From: GCA-003244245 sp050699515
Lineage (GTDB): Bacteria > Actinomycetota > Actinomycetes > Mycobacteriales > Pseudonocardiaceae
Assembly: GCA_050699515.1 (NCBI GenBank)
Contig: JBOHFF010000139.1
Coordinates: 7,971 to 71,970, forward strand
Length of the DNA: 64,000 nt
Reading direction: 5' to 3'
A program made the translations under genes and the position numbers. The first letter of the stretch is position 1. Every line of letters begins with the position of its first letter. This document shows positions 16,507 to 25,263 of the stretch, piece by piece. Below the pieces are notes generated by a model. That model made no database searches and was not told the origin of the DNA. It saw only the letters and a list, made by a program, of their open reading frames with translations.

Positions 16507-17856
16507 TCAGATCCGGGTGGCGGCGACGTGGCGGGCCGTGCGGGCGAGGTCGCGGTAGTCGCTGCCAGGCCGGGTTTCCAGCGCGGTGGCCAGTGGTTGG
16601 AGGCGTCGGCGGGTGCGTGTCGAGCTGAGCTTCATCGCGCCGGTGATCGCCTCATGGGCCAGCGGCAACCCATCGGATTCCCCGGCTCGGACGTGGATGG
16701 TGGCCAGCAGGATGCCGGCTACCGTGCGACCACGCCGAGCACCGCGGCCCTCCCAGAGCCGGGCCGACGCGGAAGCGAACGTCTCCGCCGCGTCCAGCCG
16801 CCCGCGTTCCAACTCCAGCAGCGCGGAAACCTTGTCTAGGTCACCGACCGGGACGGCGGGCGTGGGCTGCCACATCTCCCGGGACTGCGCCAGCGCGGCA
16901 TCGGCGGCGTCCGGATACCCGAGCTGGGCCAAGGCTGTGGCGGAGTCAGCCCGCACGCAGGCCCCCAGCGCGACCCGGGAGCCTTCCCAGAAGGGGCGCT
17001 CGTCATCGGGCGCGATATCCAGGGCCTTCACCTGCGCTATTTGCAGCATCTTGAGCCCGTCGTTGGGGTGACCATTCTCCACATGGGCCAGCCCGGAATA
17101 GCCCAGGGCAAGGGTCTGACAATAGGTATCACCGGCATCGGTGGCCAGCTTCAGCCCGTAGTCGTAGTGATACAGGGCGCGCTCGTAGAGTCCGGCGTCG
17201 AACGCGTCAGACCCGACTTGGACATGTAGCTCGGCCACCGCCGTCAGCAGGGCCTGCTTGACTGACTCGGCGCCCGGCACGCCCAGCAGGCGGCTGGCCT
17301 GCTCCGCGGTCACACTGCTCACCTGCGGATCGGACCCGTAGGCGCGGCCGACCTCGCCGAGCCGCTGGGTGAGGTTCCGCACTCTCACCACGTGCAGCCC
17401 CAGGATCCGGGGCGGCAGCGGCACCGGCAACGGGTCAGGGCAGGGGCGTAGCTCGCCGAGGCCAGGTACCGGCTTGCCCACCAGGGTGAATCCCGCGGCG
17501 GCAAACAGCGCGCGACGGCGCATCTCCTCGATGACCTCCTCCGGCAGGCCCTCGGCCAGGGCATCCTCAGGGTACGCGCCGAAGGACAGGCCCATCCGCT
17601 CGCGCGGGATGCCCAGGCCCTCGGCGATGCGCACCAGCACCCGGTAGTCGTTGACCGCACGCCCATGGACGATCTCGGACACCTCGGACTGGGGCTGCCC
17701 GGTCAACGCGGCGATCCGCCGCTGACTGACCCCCAGGCCCTGCAGAGCCCGATACAGCACGCCGATGTCATGCCCGGCCAGCGCCGCACGCAGCTCCGCA
17801 CGCTCGAACAACGTCGGGTCGATGGACTCCACGACGATCACCGCTTTCTCGATCAC
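16507..17856 (-). CDS. HTH (XRE-like) regulator with TPR-like C-terminal region
   Basis: 449 residues, GTG start. Residues about 35-80 form an XRE-like HTH (YRALQGLGVSQRRIAALTGQPQSEVSEIVHGR). The rest is an alpha-helical TPR-like region (YERALYHYDYGLKLATDAGDTYCQTLALGYSGLAHVENG). It lies upstream of and codirectional with the lasso precursor, separated by about 146 bases, and is the most likely local regulator. It is of the same general class as the regulator at 11176-12582 but not a close copy. Confidence 0.8.
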   Translation of the reverse strand: MIEKAVIVVESIDPTLFERAELRAALAGHDIGVLYRALQGLGVSQRRIAALTGQPQSEVSEIVHGRAVNDYRVLVRIAEGLGIPRERMGLSFGAYPEDALAEGLPEEVIEEMRRRALFAAAGFTLVGKPVPGLGELRPCPDPLPVPLPPRILGLHVVRVRNLTQRLGEVGRAYGSDPQVSSVTAEQASRLLGVPGAESVKQALLTAVAELHVQVGSDAFDAGLYERALYHYDYGLKLATDAGDTYCQTLALGYSGLAHVENGHPNDGLKMLQIAQVKALDIAPDDERPFWEGSRVALGACVRADSATALAQLGYPDAADAALAQSREMWQPTPAVPVGDLDKVSALLELERGRLDAAETFASASARLWEGRGARRGRTVAGILLATIHVRAGESDGLPLAHEAITGAMKLSSTRTRRRLQPLATALETRPGSDYRDLARTARHVAATRI

Positions 17857-17887
17857 AGGCCTGCCGGCACCCTAGCGCCACCGCAAT

Positions 17888-17968
17888 CCCCATGATCGAC
17901 TGGGGCGCCGGTGATGTCGTGGGGTCAGCGTCATGGCCGGTGTAGGTGAGTAAGATCGATCCTGCTTC
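17888..17968 (-). pseudogene. Relic fragment of a second PIMT-like methyltransferase
   Basis: The minus strand reads GSILLTYTGHDADPTTSPAP followed by QSIMG, closely matching NTSLLTHTGHDGDPASSSSA followed by PSIMA of the lasso methyltransferase (residues 73-97). Flanking sequence does not continue the homology. It is therefore a 25-residue remnant, suggesting that a second PIMT gene or a duplicated lasso operon once lay here. The rest of 17857-18167 holds nothing else I recognise. Confidence 0.6.
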
Positions 17969-18167
17969 GAGTTCGCGCCGAGAGTGGGAGCCACGGTCAT
18001 CAGTTCGACACGGCACCTGATCGCACGCCCATACGCGGCTGCAGGCGAAGCTGCTGTTTAGGGCTGATCAACGCGGACCGGTTGCATGGCCAGCCGCCGA
18101 CGACGCCCGCCATGCTCGCTTGTGCGGGTCGTCGTGCTCAGGGCGATGCCTAGCCTCGTCTTACTTC

Positions 18168-19599
18168 CTATCCAGTCGGTGGCACCTTGCCTGATCGAGC
18201 AACGCAGGTCGGCGAGCGCGTCCTGGTCCGGCGCTGCGGCGCTGCGGCGCTGACCAGCCTTGCCCTGTGGAAGTGCTTTAGCAGCGCCGGTAGCTGATCA
18301 GGTCGGATTCCGGTCTTCTCCTTCAGCGCGAAGAGCGGCAGGAACCAGGTCTCGAAAACCGTCTGGGCCTCGGGGCCGAGCCCGAGCGCCTCGTAGGTCT
18401 CGTGCAGGTCGGGGACGTGCTCGCAGGGCACGTGCCCGTGCAGGGCATAGAGCACGCGCGCTTCGTCGTAGACCGTGAAGTGCTGACCGTAGGCCGCGAT
18501 GTTGGCGGCGGCGTTTTCCGTGGTGGTCATCACCGCGACCTCGGCCTGGCGTGCTCGGGTGGCGGCGAGGACGGTGACGTGGATGCCGGCGCGGGCATCC
18601 AGGACCATGCCTGGCAGTCTCAGGGGGCCGAGGTCGATGCCGTACTCCCGGGTGCGGGACAAGACTAGGCGAGCCGGTGTGTTGCCGGCGACCCCCTGAA
18701 GATGCAGTGGCGCGCGGCGATTGTGGGCGTAGATGCTCCTGACGTCCAGTCCCGGCGCGGTGGGGTCGCGGTCAGCCACCAGGTGGAGACTGTTGCGCGG
18801 GCGTGAGAGGGGGTGTCCGCAGGCCCGGCAGGGATGACCGCCGATGCCCGTCATGTGAGCGCAGCGGGCGCACACCCGCACCGTCACGCGGCGAGTCGTC
18901 AGCTCCCCGGTGACGAGCCGGGCCTCGATGATTTCCAGCGCCAGCCGCTCCACCGCTTGGTGAACTGCCCCGCTGCTAGCTCGTAGCGCAGCACCCCCGC
19001 GCTGGGAGTCTTGGTCTTGCGGGCCTCGGCGACGAGGTCGGTGACGGGACGTTCCTCCAGCAGGGCGCGAAGAGCCAGGATCATCGTGTGGTGCGTGATC
19101 GCGACGACGTGCCATCCCGTCTGCATGTCGGTGCGGGCCAAGTCGATGAACTTCTCCGCCCGCCGCCGCACTCCCTCCGTTAGCGACTCGCCGCCGGGTG
19201 GGATCCACAGGTGCTTGCGATTGCACCGGTCCTCGACACCTTCGGGGTAGGTGGCGAACAGCTCTTTCTTGGTCATGTAGGTGGCCTCGCCGTAGTGCTG
19301 CTCGTCCAACAGGCAGTGGACTGTGGCCAGCCGTGCGGCAAATCAGGGAAGGCCAGCTCTGCGGTGTCGATCGCTCGCCGGTAAGTCGACGTGAACACGC
19401 GCAGCCGCGGACCACGCAAGTCGGCCAACACCTCACCGAGCCACAGGCACTGGCGGAAACCGCGCGGAGTCAGGCCGACGACATTACGGGAAAGCTCGTG
19501 CGCCACCTGCCCGCTGTACGGACGGCGGTCGGCGTAGAAGCCCCGGTGCTTATCGGCGTTTTCTATTGACTCGGCGTGACGGACCACCGCAAGTACCAT
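18168..19599 (-). pseudogene. Histidine phosphatase-family gene with two frameshifts, plus zinc-ribbon C-terminal domain
   Basis: Three consecutive minus-strand frames join into one protein. The first (from ATG 19599) begins VVRHAESIENADKHRG and reads ...VFTSTYRRAIDTAELAF, a histidine phosphatase RHxES start. The second continues HYGEATYMTKKELF...VVAITHHTMILALRALL, and the third AVERLALEIIEARLVTGELT, then CARC...CRAC (zinc ribbon) and an unrecognised 200-residue domain. Each transition needs one added base, near a CC in CGGCTGG (about 19316) and a GGGG run (about 18970). This is either a decayed gene or two sequencing deletions. It is divergent from a kinase gene and may belong to the same small phosphate-handling locus. 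Confidence 0.65.
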
Positions 19600-19638
19600 G
19601 ACAAAACACTACTGTCGGCCCGAGGTAAGGAGCGCCCG

Positions 19639-20577
19639 TTGAGCGACTGGGAGTTCGTCAAGCACCGGACCGCCGCCGCTGACGGCGCGGTCTGGCGCTC
19701 CGTCGACGGCCTGCTCTACAAGCGCACCGGCGACACCTCCGTCGACGCCGAAGCCCGCTTTCAGCGCCTGCTGGCCGCACTCGGCTACGCGGTCCCCGAG
19801 TTGGTGGAGACCGGGCGGATCGACGGCGTCCACTATTTCGTCGAGCGCAGCGCAGGCAGCGCCTCCCTGCATGATCGGGCACTGGCCGAAGCAACTGACG
19901 GCGGGCACATCGGCGAGGACGTGCTTCACACGGCCATCGAGGTCTCCGTCCGGCTGCTGACGGCTCAGGCCCGCAACCCGCTGCCCGGCGGCCCTGAGCC
20001 AGTGCAGGAGTGGTTCGAGCACGCGGGTTTCGCCCGCAACGTGTTCGCCGAGAACCCCGACCTGGACACGCCCCGCGTCCACGCAGCGGTCAGGCGTGCC
20101 CTGCATCGCCTGGACGACGTGCCGATGTGCCACAGCCACCTAGACTACGGGCTGCCCAACGCGTTCACCGGCGGGGTGATCGACTGGCAGCACCACGGCG
20201 TCGCCCCGCTGGGCTACGACGTGTATCCGATGTTGGAGATCGTCGCGTTCAAAGGTGGCAACAGAGGCTATGAGGTCACCACCGAGCAGCGCACACGCTA
20301 CCTCGCGGCCCTCGACGAAGCCAGCAGTTGGCTTACCGGCAGGCCGCTGGGCGGCTACCTAGGCGAGTTCCTCCTGGTGAAGTGTTTCTTTTTCCTGGCG
20401 CTGATGCGGCCAAGCGACCCGGCGCGACGCGACAAGTACCTCAAATGGCGTTACAGGCGAACCCTTTTCGAGAGAGGACTGGACCAGTATGAATCGTCCG
20501 GCGCGATCCATACCGCTACCTTCCCTACTCTCGCAGCATTCAGCGACCGATTCGCCCAGACCGCAGCGGGCCACTGA
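19639..20577 (+). CDS. APH-family small-molecule kinase
   Basis: About 312 residues from TTG at 19639, chosen for the AAGGAG site six bases upstream; an upstream GTG at 19576 overlaps the divergent gene. Aminoglycoside/choline kinase-fold motifs are the catalytic HLDYGLPN (Brenner motif HxDxxxxN) and the metal-binding VIDWQHHGVAP. The N-lobe reads VWRSVDGLLYKRTG. The substrate is unknown. The stop overlaps the putative CTG start of the nucleotidyltransferase gene, suggesting a kinase-nucleotidyltransferase pair. Confidence 0.75.
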   Translation: MSDWEFVKHRTAAADGAVWRSVDGLLYKRTGDTSVDAEARFQRLLAALGYAVPELVETGRIDGVHYFVERSAGSASLHDRALAEATDGGHIGEDVLHTAIEVSVRLLTAQARNPLPGGPEPVQEWFEHAGFARNVFAENPDLDTPRVHAAVRRALHRLDDVPMCHSHLDYGLPNAFTGGVIDWQHHGVAPLGYDVYPMLEIVAFKGGNRGYEVTTEQRTRYLAALDEASSWLTGRPLGGYLGEFLLVKCFFFLALMRPSDPARRDKYLKWRYRRTLFERGLDQYESSGAIHTATFPTLAAFSDRFAQTAAGH

Positions 20578-21206
20578 CCGCCATACACGACGCCCCGGGC
20601 CGGGTCCACGGCGCCCACGCGGGCGGGGACCTGCTGGCCATCCTCGCGCGCATCATCAATGCCAGCACCGCCGACCTGTTCGGCGTCACCGGCTCATTCC
20701 TGGTCGGCTGCTTCAACGCACGTTCGGACATCGACCTGGTCTGCTACGGCCAAGCCGGGTATGAGGCCGCCCGCGCGCTGTTCACCGATAAAGACTTAAT
20801 CAGACCGTACACAGGAGATGACCTGATGCAGCTGTACCTGCGGCGAGCCAAGTATATGGCAGGCAGCGACTTCGACGCCCTCATTCGCCTGGAGCAGCGC
20901 AAACTCCAGGGGTTGACCGCTCAGGCAGGCGCGCACATCAACTGCGAACCACTGCGTTCCGACACCGACCGCTCCTTCGCCCGCATCATCCTGTCCTCGA
21001 CCGTCGACGAACCCGAAGCCTTCGCCCGAAGGATCACCTATCTGCGCTCCTACCTCGGCGCATACACCGGAGCCTTCAGAACCGGAGACACCGTCTACCT
21101 GTCCGGAAAGCTCGTCCACCTCCAAGACGGCGATCACGACGGATTCGGCATCGAGTTGACCCCGTGGAGCGTAAGTAAGTCCTATCTGGCCAACCTGACC
21201 GGATAG
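20574..21206 (+). CDS. Nucleotidyltransferase-fold protein with apparent CTG start
   Basis: 210 residues if read from CTG at 20574, which overlaps the kinase stop as CTGA. No ATG, GTG or TTG occurs in this frame between the upstream stop (20490) and the internal ATG at 20826, yet the conserved sequence clearly starts earlier. GVTGSFLVGCFNARSDIDLVCYG is the GS...DxD motif of the DNA polymerase beta-type nucleotidyltransferase superfamily. The C-terminal RRITYLRSYLGAYTGAFRTGDTVYLSGKL resembles the C-terminal domain of archaeal-type proteins of this family. Either a rare CTG start is used or the original ATG/GTG was lost. Function is unknown; a nucleotide-transfer step after the kinase is possible. 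Confidence 0.6.
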   Translation: MTAIHDAPGRVHGAHAGGDLLAILARIINASTADLFGVTGSFLVGCFNARSDIDLVCYGQAGYEAARALFTDKDLIRPYTGDDLMQLYLRRAKYMAGSDFDALIRLEQRKLQGLTAQAGAHINCEPLRSDTDRSFARIILSSTVDEPEAFARRITYLRSYLGAYTGAFRTGDTVYLSGKLVHLQDGDHDGFGIELTPWSVSKSYLANLTG

Positions 21207-21227
21207 TCCTCTTGGTTACAACGTTAG

Positions 21228-22214
21228 TTACGCGCTCACGAGGGCGGCCGAGTTGGGGTTGACCCGGTCGGCCAGTGCCTGCTGGCCCGCGCCGACCAGG
21301 GCAGGATCGCCCAGCCAGGCCCGCAGAGCCGGATCGACCAGCGCCCGCCCGAAGGAGAACGTCAGGGGCCATGGGGTGTCGTACTTCTGCATCGCGGCCA
21401 GGTTCGCGGTGGCCGTCTCGGGGGACTGACCGCCGGAGAGGAAGGCGACCCCGGCCAGCTCATCGGGCAGCACTGCGCGCAGCGTCGCGACCGTCTGCTC
21501 GGCGACTTCCTCAGGGCTGGCCTGCTGGCCGGACGTCGTGCCCGGCACCACCATGTTGGGCTTGAGTACGGTCCCGGCGAGATCCACCCCGGCCTCGGTC
21601 AACTCCGCCATCAACGTCTCCAGTGCTGCCCGGGTCACCTCGGCGCATCGCTCGATGGTGTGGTCACCATCCATCAGCACCTCGGGCTCGACGATGGGCA
21701 CCAGCCACCCCTCCTGGCACAGCGCGGCGTACCGGGCGAGGGCGTGGGCGTTGGCTCGCAGCGCATTGCGGCTCGGCCTGCCCTCACCGATGGTGATCAC
21801 GGCCCGCCACTTGGCGAACCGGGCGCCCCGTGCCACGTAGTACGCCACCCGCTCGCGGAGCCCGTCCAGGCCCTCGGTGATCTTCTCTCCGGGGCAGCCG
21901 ACCAGCGGCTTCGCCCCGGTGTCGACCTTGATCCCGGGCAGGATGCCCAGCGAGTGCACTGCAAGCGGGAACGAGTTGCCGTCGCTGAGCTTCTGGTTGA
22001 AAGTCTCGTCGGACAGGATCACTCCGCTGATCCCGCGATCCAGATCCGGCGTGGTCAGGAGCATCTCGCGGTAGGCCCGCCGGTTCTCCTCCGTGACGGC
22101 GATCCCGACCTTCTCCAGCCGGGAGGACATGGTGGGGATGCTCTCGTCGGCCGCGAGGATGCCGCGCGGCCGGCTCACCATCGTTTGAGCTGTTCCGTGC
22201 AGCGCGTCTTTCAT
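21228..22214 (-). CDS. Class I fructose-bisphosphate aldolase
   Basis: 328 residues; ATG after GGAGGGAG. The sequence (RGILAADESIPTMSSRLEKVGI, RFAKWRAVITI, GTVLKPNMVVPG with the Schiff-base lysine, SFSFGRAL-like C-terminal region) identifies the Schiff-base class I aldolase family. It makes and splits fructose 1,6-bisphosphate, and in the Calvin cycle can also form sedoheptulose 1,7-bisphosphate. It overlaps cbbR by ATGA, forming a cbbR-aldolase operon divergent from cbbLSX, so it is most likely the Calvin-cycle isozyme. Confidence 0.93.
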   Translation of the reverse strand: MKDALHGTAQTMVSRPRGILAADESIPTMSSRLEKVGIAVTEENRRAYREMLLTTPDLDRGISGVILSDETFNQKLSDGNSFPLAVHSLGILPGIKVDTGAKPLVGCPGEKITEGLDGLRERVAYYVARGARFAKWRAVITIGEGRPSRNALRANAHALARYAALCQEGWLVPIVEPEVLMDGDHTIERCAEVTRAALETLMAELTEAGVDLAGTVLKPNMVVPGTTSGQQASPEEVAEQTVATLRAVLPDELAGVAFLSGGQSPETATANLAAMQKYDTPWPLTFSFGRALVDPALRAWLGDPALVGAGQQALADRVNPNSAALVSA

Positions 22215-23215
22215 GACTCTCCCTCCGCGGCGACTGGCCCGTCCGCGCCGCCGAGACTGACCCTAGACCGCGATCGGCGCGGTGTACCACCGTTGGCAGC
22301 GGAAACACCCGGGGGGGCGGACCCGTGGAGGGACTCCGGGGAGATCCGGGGACCGTGTGGCCGCCAGCCGGCGGATCGCAGATGCTGGACGAACAACCAG
22401 GTGGCCGCCCCGGAGGAGGCACCGAGAACGGCATGCCACGGCCGGCGCAACGGAGTGCCCGGCATCGGCAGGTGCACCAGGCGTCCGTCGGCCAGCAGGT
22501 CGACGATGGCGTCCCGGGAGACCAGCGCGCACCCCAGCTCGGCCACCGCGCCGGCCACCACCGCGCCGTTGGAACCCAGCACCAGCCGCGGTGGCGCGAC
22601 ATGCTGCGATTTCAGGTAGGACTCGACCCTCGTGCGGGTCGCTGAACCCTGCTCCCGCAGCAACCACGGCGTGCTCGTCCAGTCGAAGGCCTCGACGACC
22701 GAGGGTGCCGCGACGACGACGAGTTCGTTGGGCTTTGTGGCGACCACCCGCGCCTCCACCCCCGAGGGCGGCGCACCGGCGATGACCAGGTCGACCTCGT
22801 GAGCACCCACCAGATCCCAGACCTGCGCGCTGGGGGCGACCTCCAACGCCAGCGCGATCCCCGGGTGCCGGCGGCGGAACTCGGCCAGCAGCGCGGGTAG
22901 CAGGTGCTCCCCCGCGGTGGTGACCGCGGCTAGGCGCAACCGGCCCCGCTCGGGGTCCAGTTCCTGAACCGCGGCTGCCGCGCCCTCGTCGAGCAGTCCC
23001 AGCACCCGGCGGGCGTAGCGGGCGTAGACGGTGCCGGACGCGGTCAACCGCAGCCCCCGGCCCACCGGCTCTACGAGTGGCACGCCGAGCTCGCGGGCCA
23101 GCGCCCCGATCGAGGCCGACACCGCCGACTCGGTGACCGTCAGGCGGCTCGCGGCGCCGCGCACCGATCCGGTGGCGGCCAGTGCCACCAGCGTGCGCAA
23201 CCGGGACTCTGTCAT
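22211..23215 (-). CDS. cbbR: LysR-family regulator of the RuBisCO operon (CbbR-like)
   Basis: 334 residues. The N-terminal winged HTH (LVALAATGSVRGAASRLTVTESAVSASIGALARELG) and LysR substrate-binding domain are clear. The gene is divergent from cbbL across a 128-base region with a palindromic site, the classical CbbR arrangement. The last about 45 residues are Pro/Ser/Arg-rich beyond the normal LysR end. It is coupled by ATGA to the aldolase gene. Confidence 0.88.
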   Translation of the reverse strand: MTESRLRTLVALAATGSVRGAASRLTVTESAVSASIGALARELGVPLVEPVGRGLRLTASGTVYARYARRVLGLLDEGAAAAVQELDPERGRLRLAAVTTAGEHLLPALLAEFRRRHPGIALALEVAPSAQVWDLVGAHEVDLVIAGAPPSGVEARVVATKPNELVVVAAPSVVEAFDWTSTPWLLREQGSATRTRVESYLKSQHVAPPRLVLGSNGAVVAGAVAELGCALVSRDAIVDLLADGRLVHLPMPGTPLRRPWHAVLGASSGAATWLFVQHLRSAGWRPHGPRISPESLHGSAPPGVSAANGGTPRRSRSRVSLGGADGPVAAEGES

Positions 23216-23264
23216 CCGGAAACCTCTTGGCTCGTCGTCATCTCGTCAACCCCTGAACAAAGAC

Positions 23265-23308
23265 TACATAGTCACGGCCAAAGTCTTGATAGACAGGCTG
23301 ACTATGTA
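23265..23308. promoter_or_regulatory. Putative CbbR operator
   Basis: TACATAGTCA (23265-23274) and TGACTATGTA (23299-23308) form a perfect 10-bp inverted repeat with 24 bases between. The left arm also sits in GACTACATAGTC, itself a near-dyad. This lies between cbbR and cbbL, where LysR regulators bind bipartite sites and bend DNA. The cbbL ribosome site AGGAGG follows at 23333. Confidence 0.65.
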
Positions 23309-23343
23309 CCGCCAGGCTCGGTAGTGACCTACAGGAGGCAGGC

Positions 23344-24807
23344 GTGACCGACACCGGAGTCAACGGTTCGCAGAAAAAGGCAGATCGCTGGTCGGCTGGG
23401 GTCATCCCCTATGCCGAGATGGGCTACTGGGAGCCCGACTACCAACCCAAGGACACCGACACGCTGTGCGCGTTCCGGATCACCCCGCAGCCCGGGGTGC
23501 CGCCGGAGGAGGCCGGCGCCGCAGTTGCGGGAGAGTCATCCACCGCGACCTGGACTGTGGTGTGGACCGACCGGCTCACCGACTACAAGACCTACCAGGC
23601 CAAGTGCTACCGGGTGGACGCGGTACCTGGCAGTGAGAACCAGTACATCGCCTACATCGCCTACGACCTCGACCTGTTCGAAGAAGGGTCGATCGCCAAC
23701 CTGACCTCGTCGATCATTGGCAACGTGTTCGGATTCAAGGCGCTCAAGGCGCTGCGGCTGGAAGACATGCGGATCCCGCTGCATTACGTCAAGACCTTCC
23801 AGGGCCCCGCGCACGGGATCATCATGGAGCGGGAGTACCTGGACAAGTTCGGCCGGCCGCTGCTCGGCGCCACCACCAAGCCCAAGCTGGGCCTGTCCGC
23901 CCGCAACTACGGCCGCGTCGTCTACGAGGCATTGCGCGGCGGTCTGGACTTCACCAAGGACGACGAGAACATCAACTCGCAGCCGTTCATGCGCTGGCGG
24001 GACCGGTACCTGTATGCCATGGAGGGCGTCAACCGGGCCTCGGCGGCCACCGGCGAGGTCAAGGGTCACTACCTCAACGTGACCGCGGCCACGATGGAGG
24101 ACATGTACGAGCGGGCCACCTTCGCCAAGGAGCTCGGCAGCGTCATCATCATGATCGACCTCACCATCGGCTACACCGCGATCCAGTCGATGGCGAAGTG
24201 GGCACGGGCCAACGGCTTGATCCTCCACCTGCACCGGGCCGGGTACGCCACCTACGCCCGCCAGAAGAACCACGGGGTGAATTTCCGGGTGCTGGCCAAG
24301 TGGATGCGGCTGGCCGGGGTGGACCACATCCACGCCGGCACGGTGGTCGGCAAGCTGGAGGGCGATCCGAACGCGATCGCCGGCTACTACGACACCCTCC
24401 GGTTGGGCCACATCACGGCCAACCCCGTCCGGGGCCTCTACTTCGACCAGGACTGGGGCTCGATGCCGGGCGTCATGCCGGTGGCCTCGGGGGGTATCCA
24501 CGCCGGGCAGATGCACGACCTGCTGCATTACCTCGGCGAGGACGTGGTGCTGCAGTTCGGCGGCGGCACGATCGGCCACCCGATGGGCATCGCCGCCGGC
24601 GCCACCGCCAACCGGGTCGCGCTGGAGGCGATGATCAAGGCACGGAACGAGGGCCGCGACTACCGCAAGGAGGGTGACGAAATCCTCAAGGCGGCCGCCA
24701 AGAAGAGCCGCGAACTCGACGTCGCCCTGGCGACCTGGGGCGACATCTCCTTCAACTACGAGTCGACCGACGTGCCCGACGTGGTCGAGACGCCGACCTC
24801 TATCTGA
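23344..24807 (+). CDS. cbbL: RuBisCO large subunit, form I red-type
   Basis: 487 residues, GTG start after AGGAGG. It carboxylates ribulose 1,5-bisphosphate. Catalytic segments are complete: ATTKPKLGLS (K179), GGLDFTKDDEN with the carbamylated lysine K205, HLHRAGYATYARQKNHGVNF (loop with active-site His), HAGTVVGKLEGDP (loop 6, mobile lysine) and MPVASGGIHAGQM. The N-terminal DRWSAGVIPYAEMGYWEPDY and RITPQPGV are typical of the red (IC/ID/IE) lineage, consistent with the CbbX activase downstream. It is a full-length, presumably active enzyme and the first gene of cbbLSX. Confidence 0.97.
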   Translation: MTDTGVNGSQKKADRWSAGVIPYAEMGYWEPDYQPKDTDTLCAFRITPQPGVPPEEAGAAVAGESSTATWTVVWTDRLTDYKTYQAKCYRVDAVPGSENQYIAYIAYDLDLFEEGSIANLTSSIIGNVFGFKALKALRLEDMRIPLHYVKTFQGPAHGIIMEREYLDKFGRPLLGATTKPKLGLSARNYGRVVYEALRGGLDFTKDDENINSQPFMRWRDRYLYAMEGVNRASAATGEVKGHYLNVTAATMEDMYERATFAKELGSVIIMIDLTIGYTAIQSMAKWARANGLILHLHRAGYATYARQKNHGVNFRVLAKWMRLAGVDHIHAGTVVGKLEGDPNAIAGYYDTLRLGHITANPVRGLYFDQDWGSMPGVMPVASGGIHAGQMHDLLHYLGEDVVLQFGGGTIGHPMGIAAGATANRVALEAMIKARNEGRDYRKEGDEILKAAAKKSRELDVALATWGDISFNYESTDVPDVVETPTSI

Positions 24808-24834
24808 TCCGGCGAGTCCGTTAAGGAGCTACAG

Positions 24835-25263
24835 ATGCGAATCACTCAGGGCACCTTCTCCTTCCTGCCCGACCTGACCGACGCCGAGATCACCGCGCAG
24901 ATCCAGTACGCGCTGGACAACAACTGGCCCTGCTCGGTGGAGTTCACCGACGACCCGCACCCCCGCAACGTCTACTGGGATATGTGGGGACTGCCGATGT
25001 TCGACCTCGCCGACGCCGCCGGGGTGCTCGCCGAGGTGAACGCCTGCCGCAAGGCCAAGCCGGAGCACTACATCCGGGTCAACGCCTACAACGCCAATTA
25101 CGGCAAGCAGACCGTCGCGCTCTCGTTCATTGTGGCGCGGCCCACTGAGGAGCCCGGCTTCCGGTTGGAACGCCAGGAGTCGCGCGACCGCTCCATCCGT
25201 TACACCTTGCATCCCTACGCAACCGACAAGCCGGCGGGCAGCCGGTATAACGGGCAGCAATGA
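24835..25263 (+). CDS. cbbS: RuBisCO small subunit, red-type
   Basis: 142 residues; ATG after AAGGAG. The sequence MRITQGTFSFLPDLTDAEITAQIQYAL...NNWPCSVEFTDDPHPRN is the red-type small subunit signature. The C-terminal extension (SIRYTLHPYATDKPAGSRY) corresponds to the hairpin that fills the central solvent channel in red-type enzymes. It overlaps cbbX by four bases. Confidence 0.96.
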   Translation: MRITQGTFSFLPDLTDAEITAQIQYALDNNWPCSVEFTDDPHPRNVYWDMWGLPMFDLADAAGVLAEVNACRKAKPEHYIRVNAYNANYGKQTVALSFIVARPTEEPGFRLERQESRDRSIRYTLHPYATDKPAGSRYNGQQ

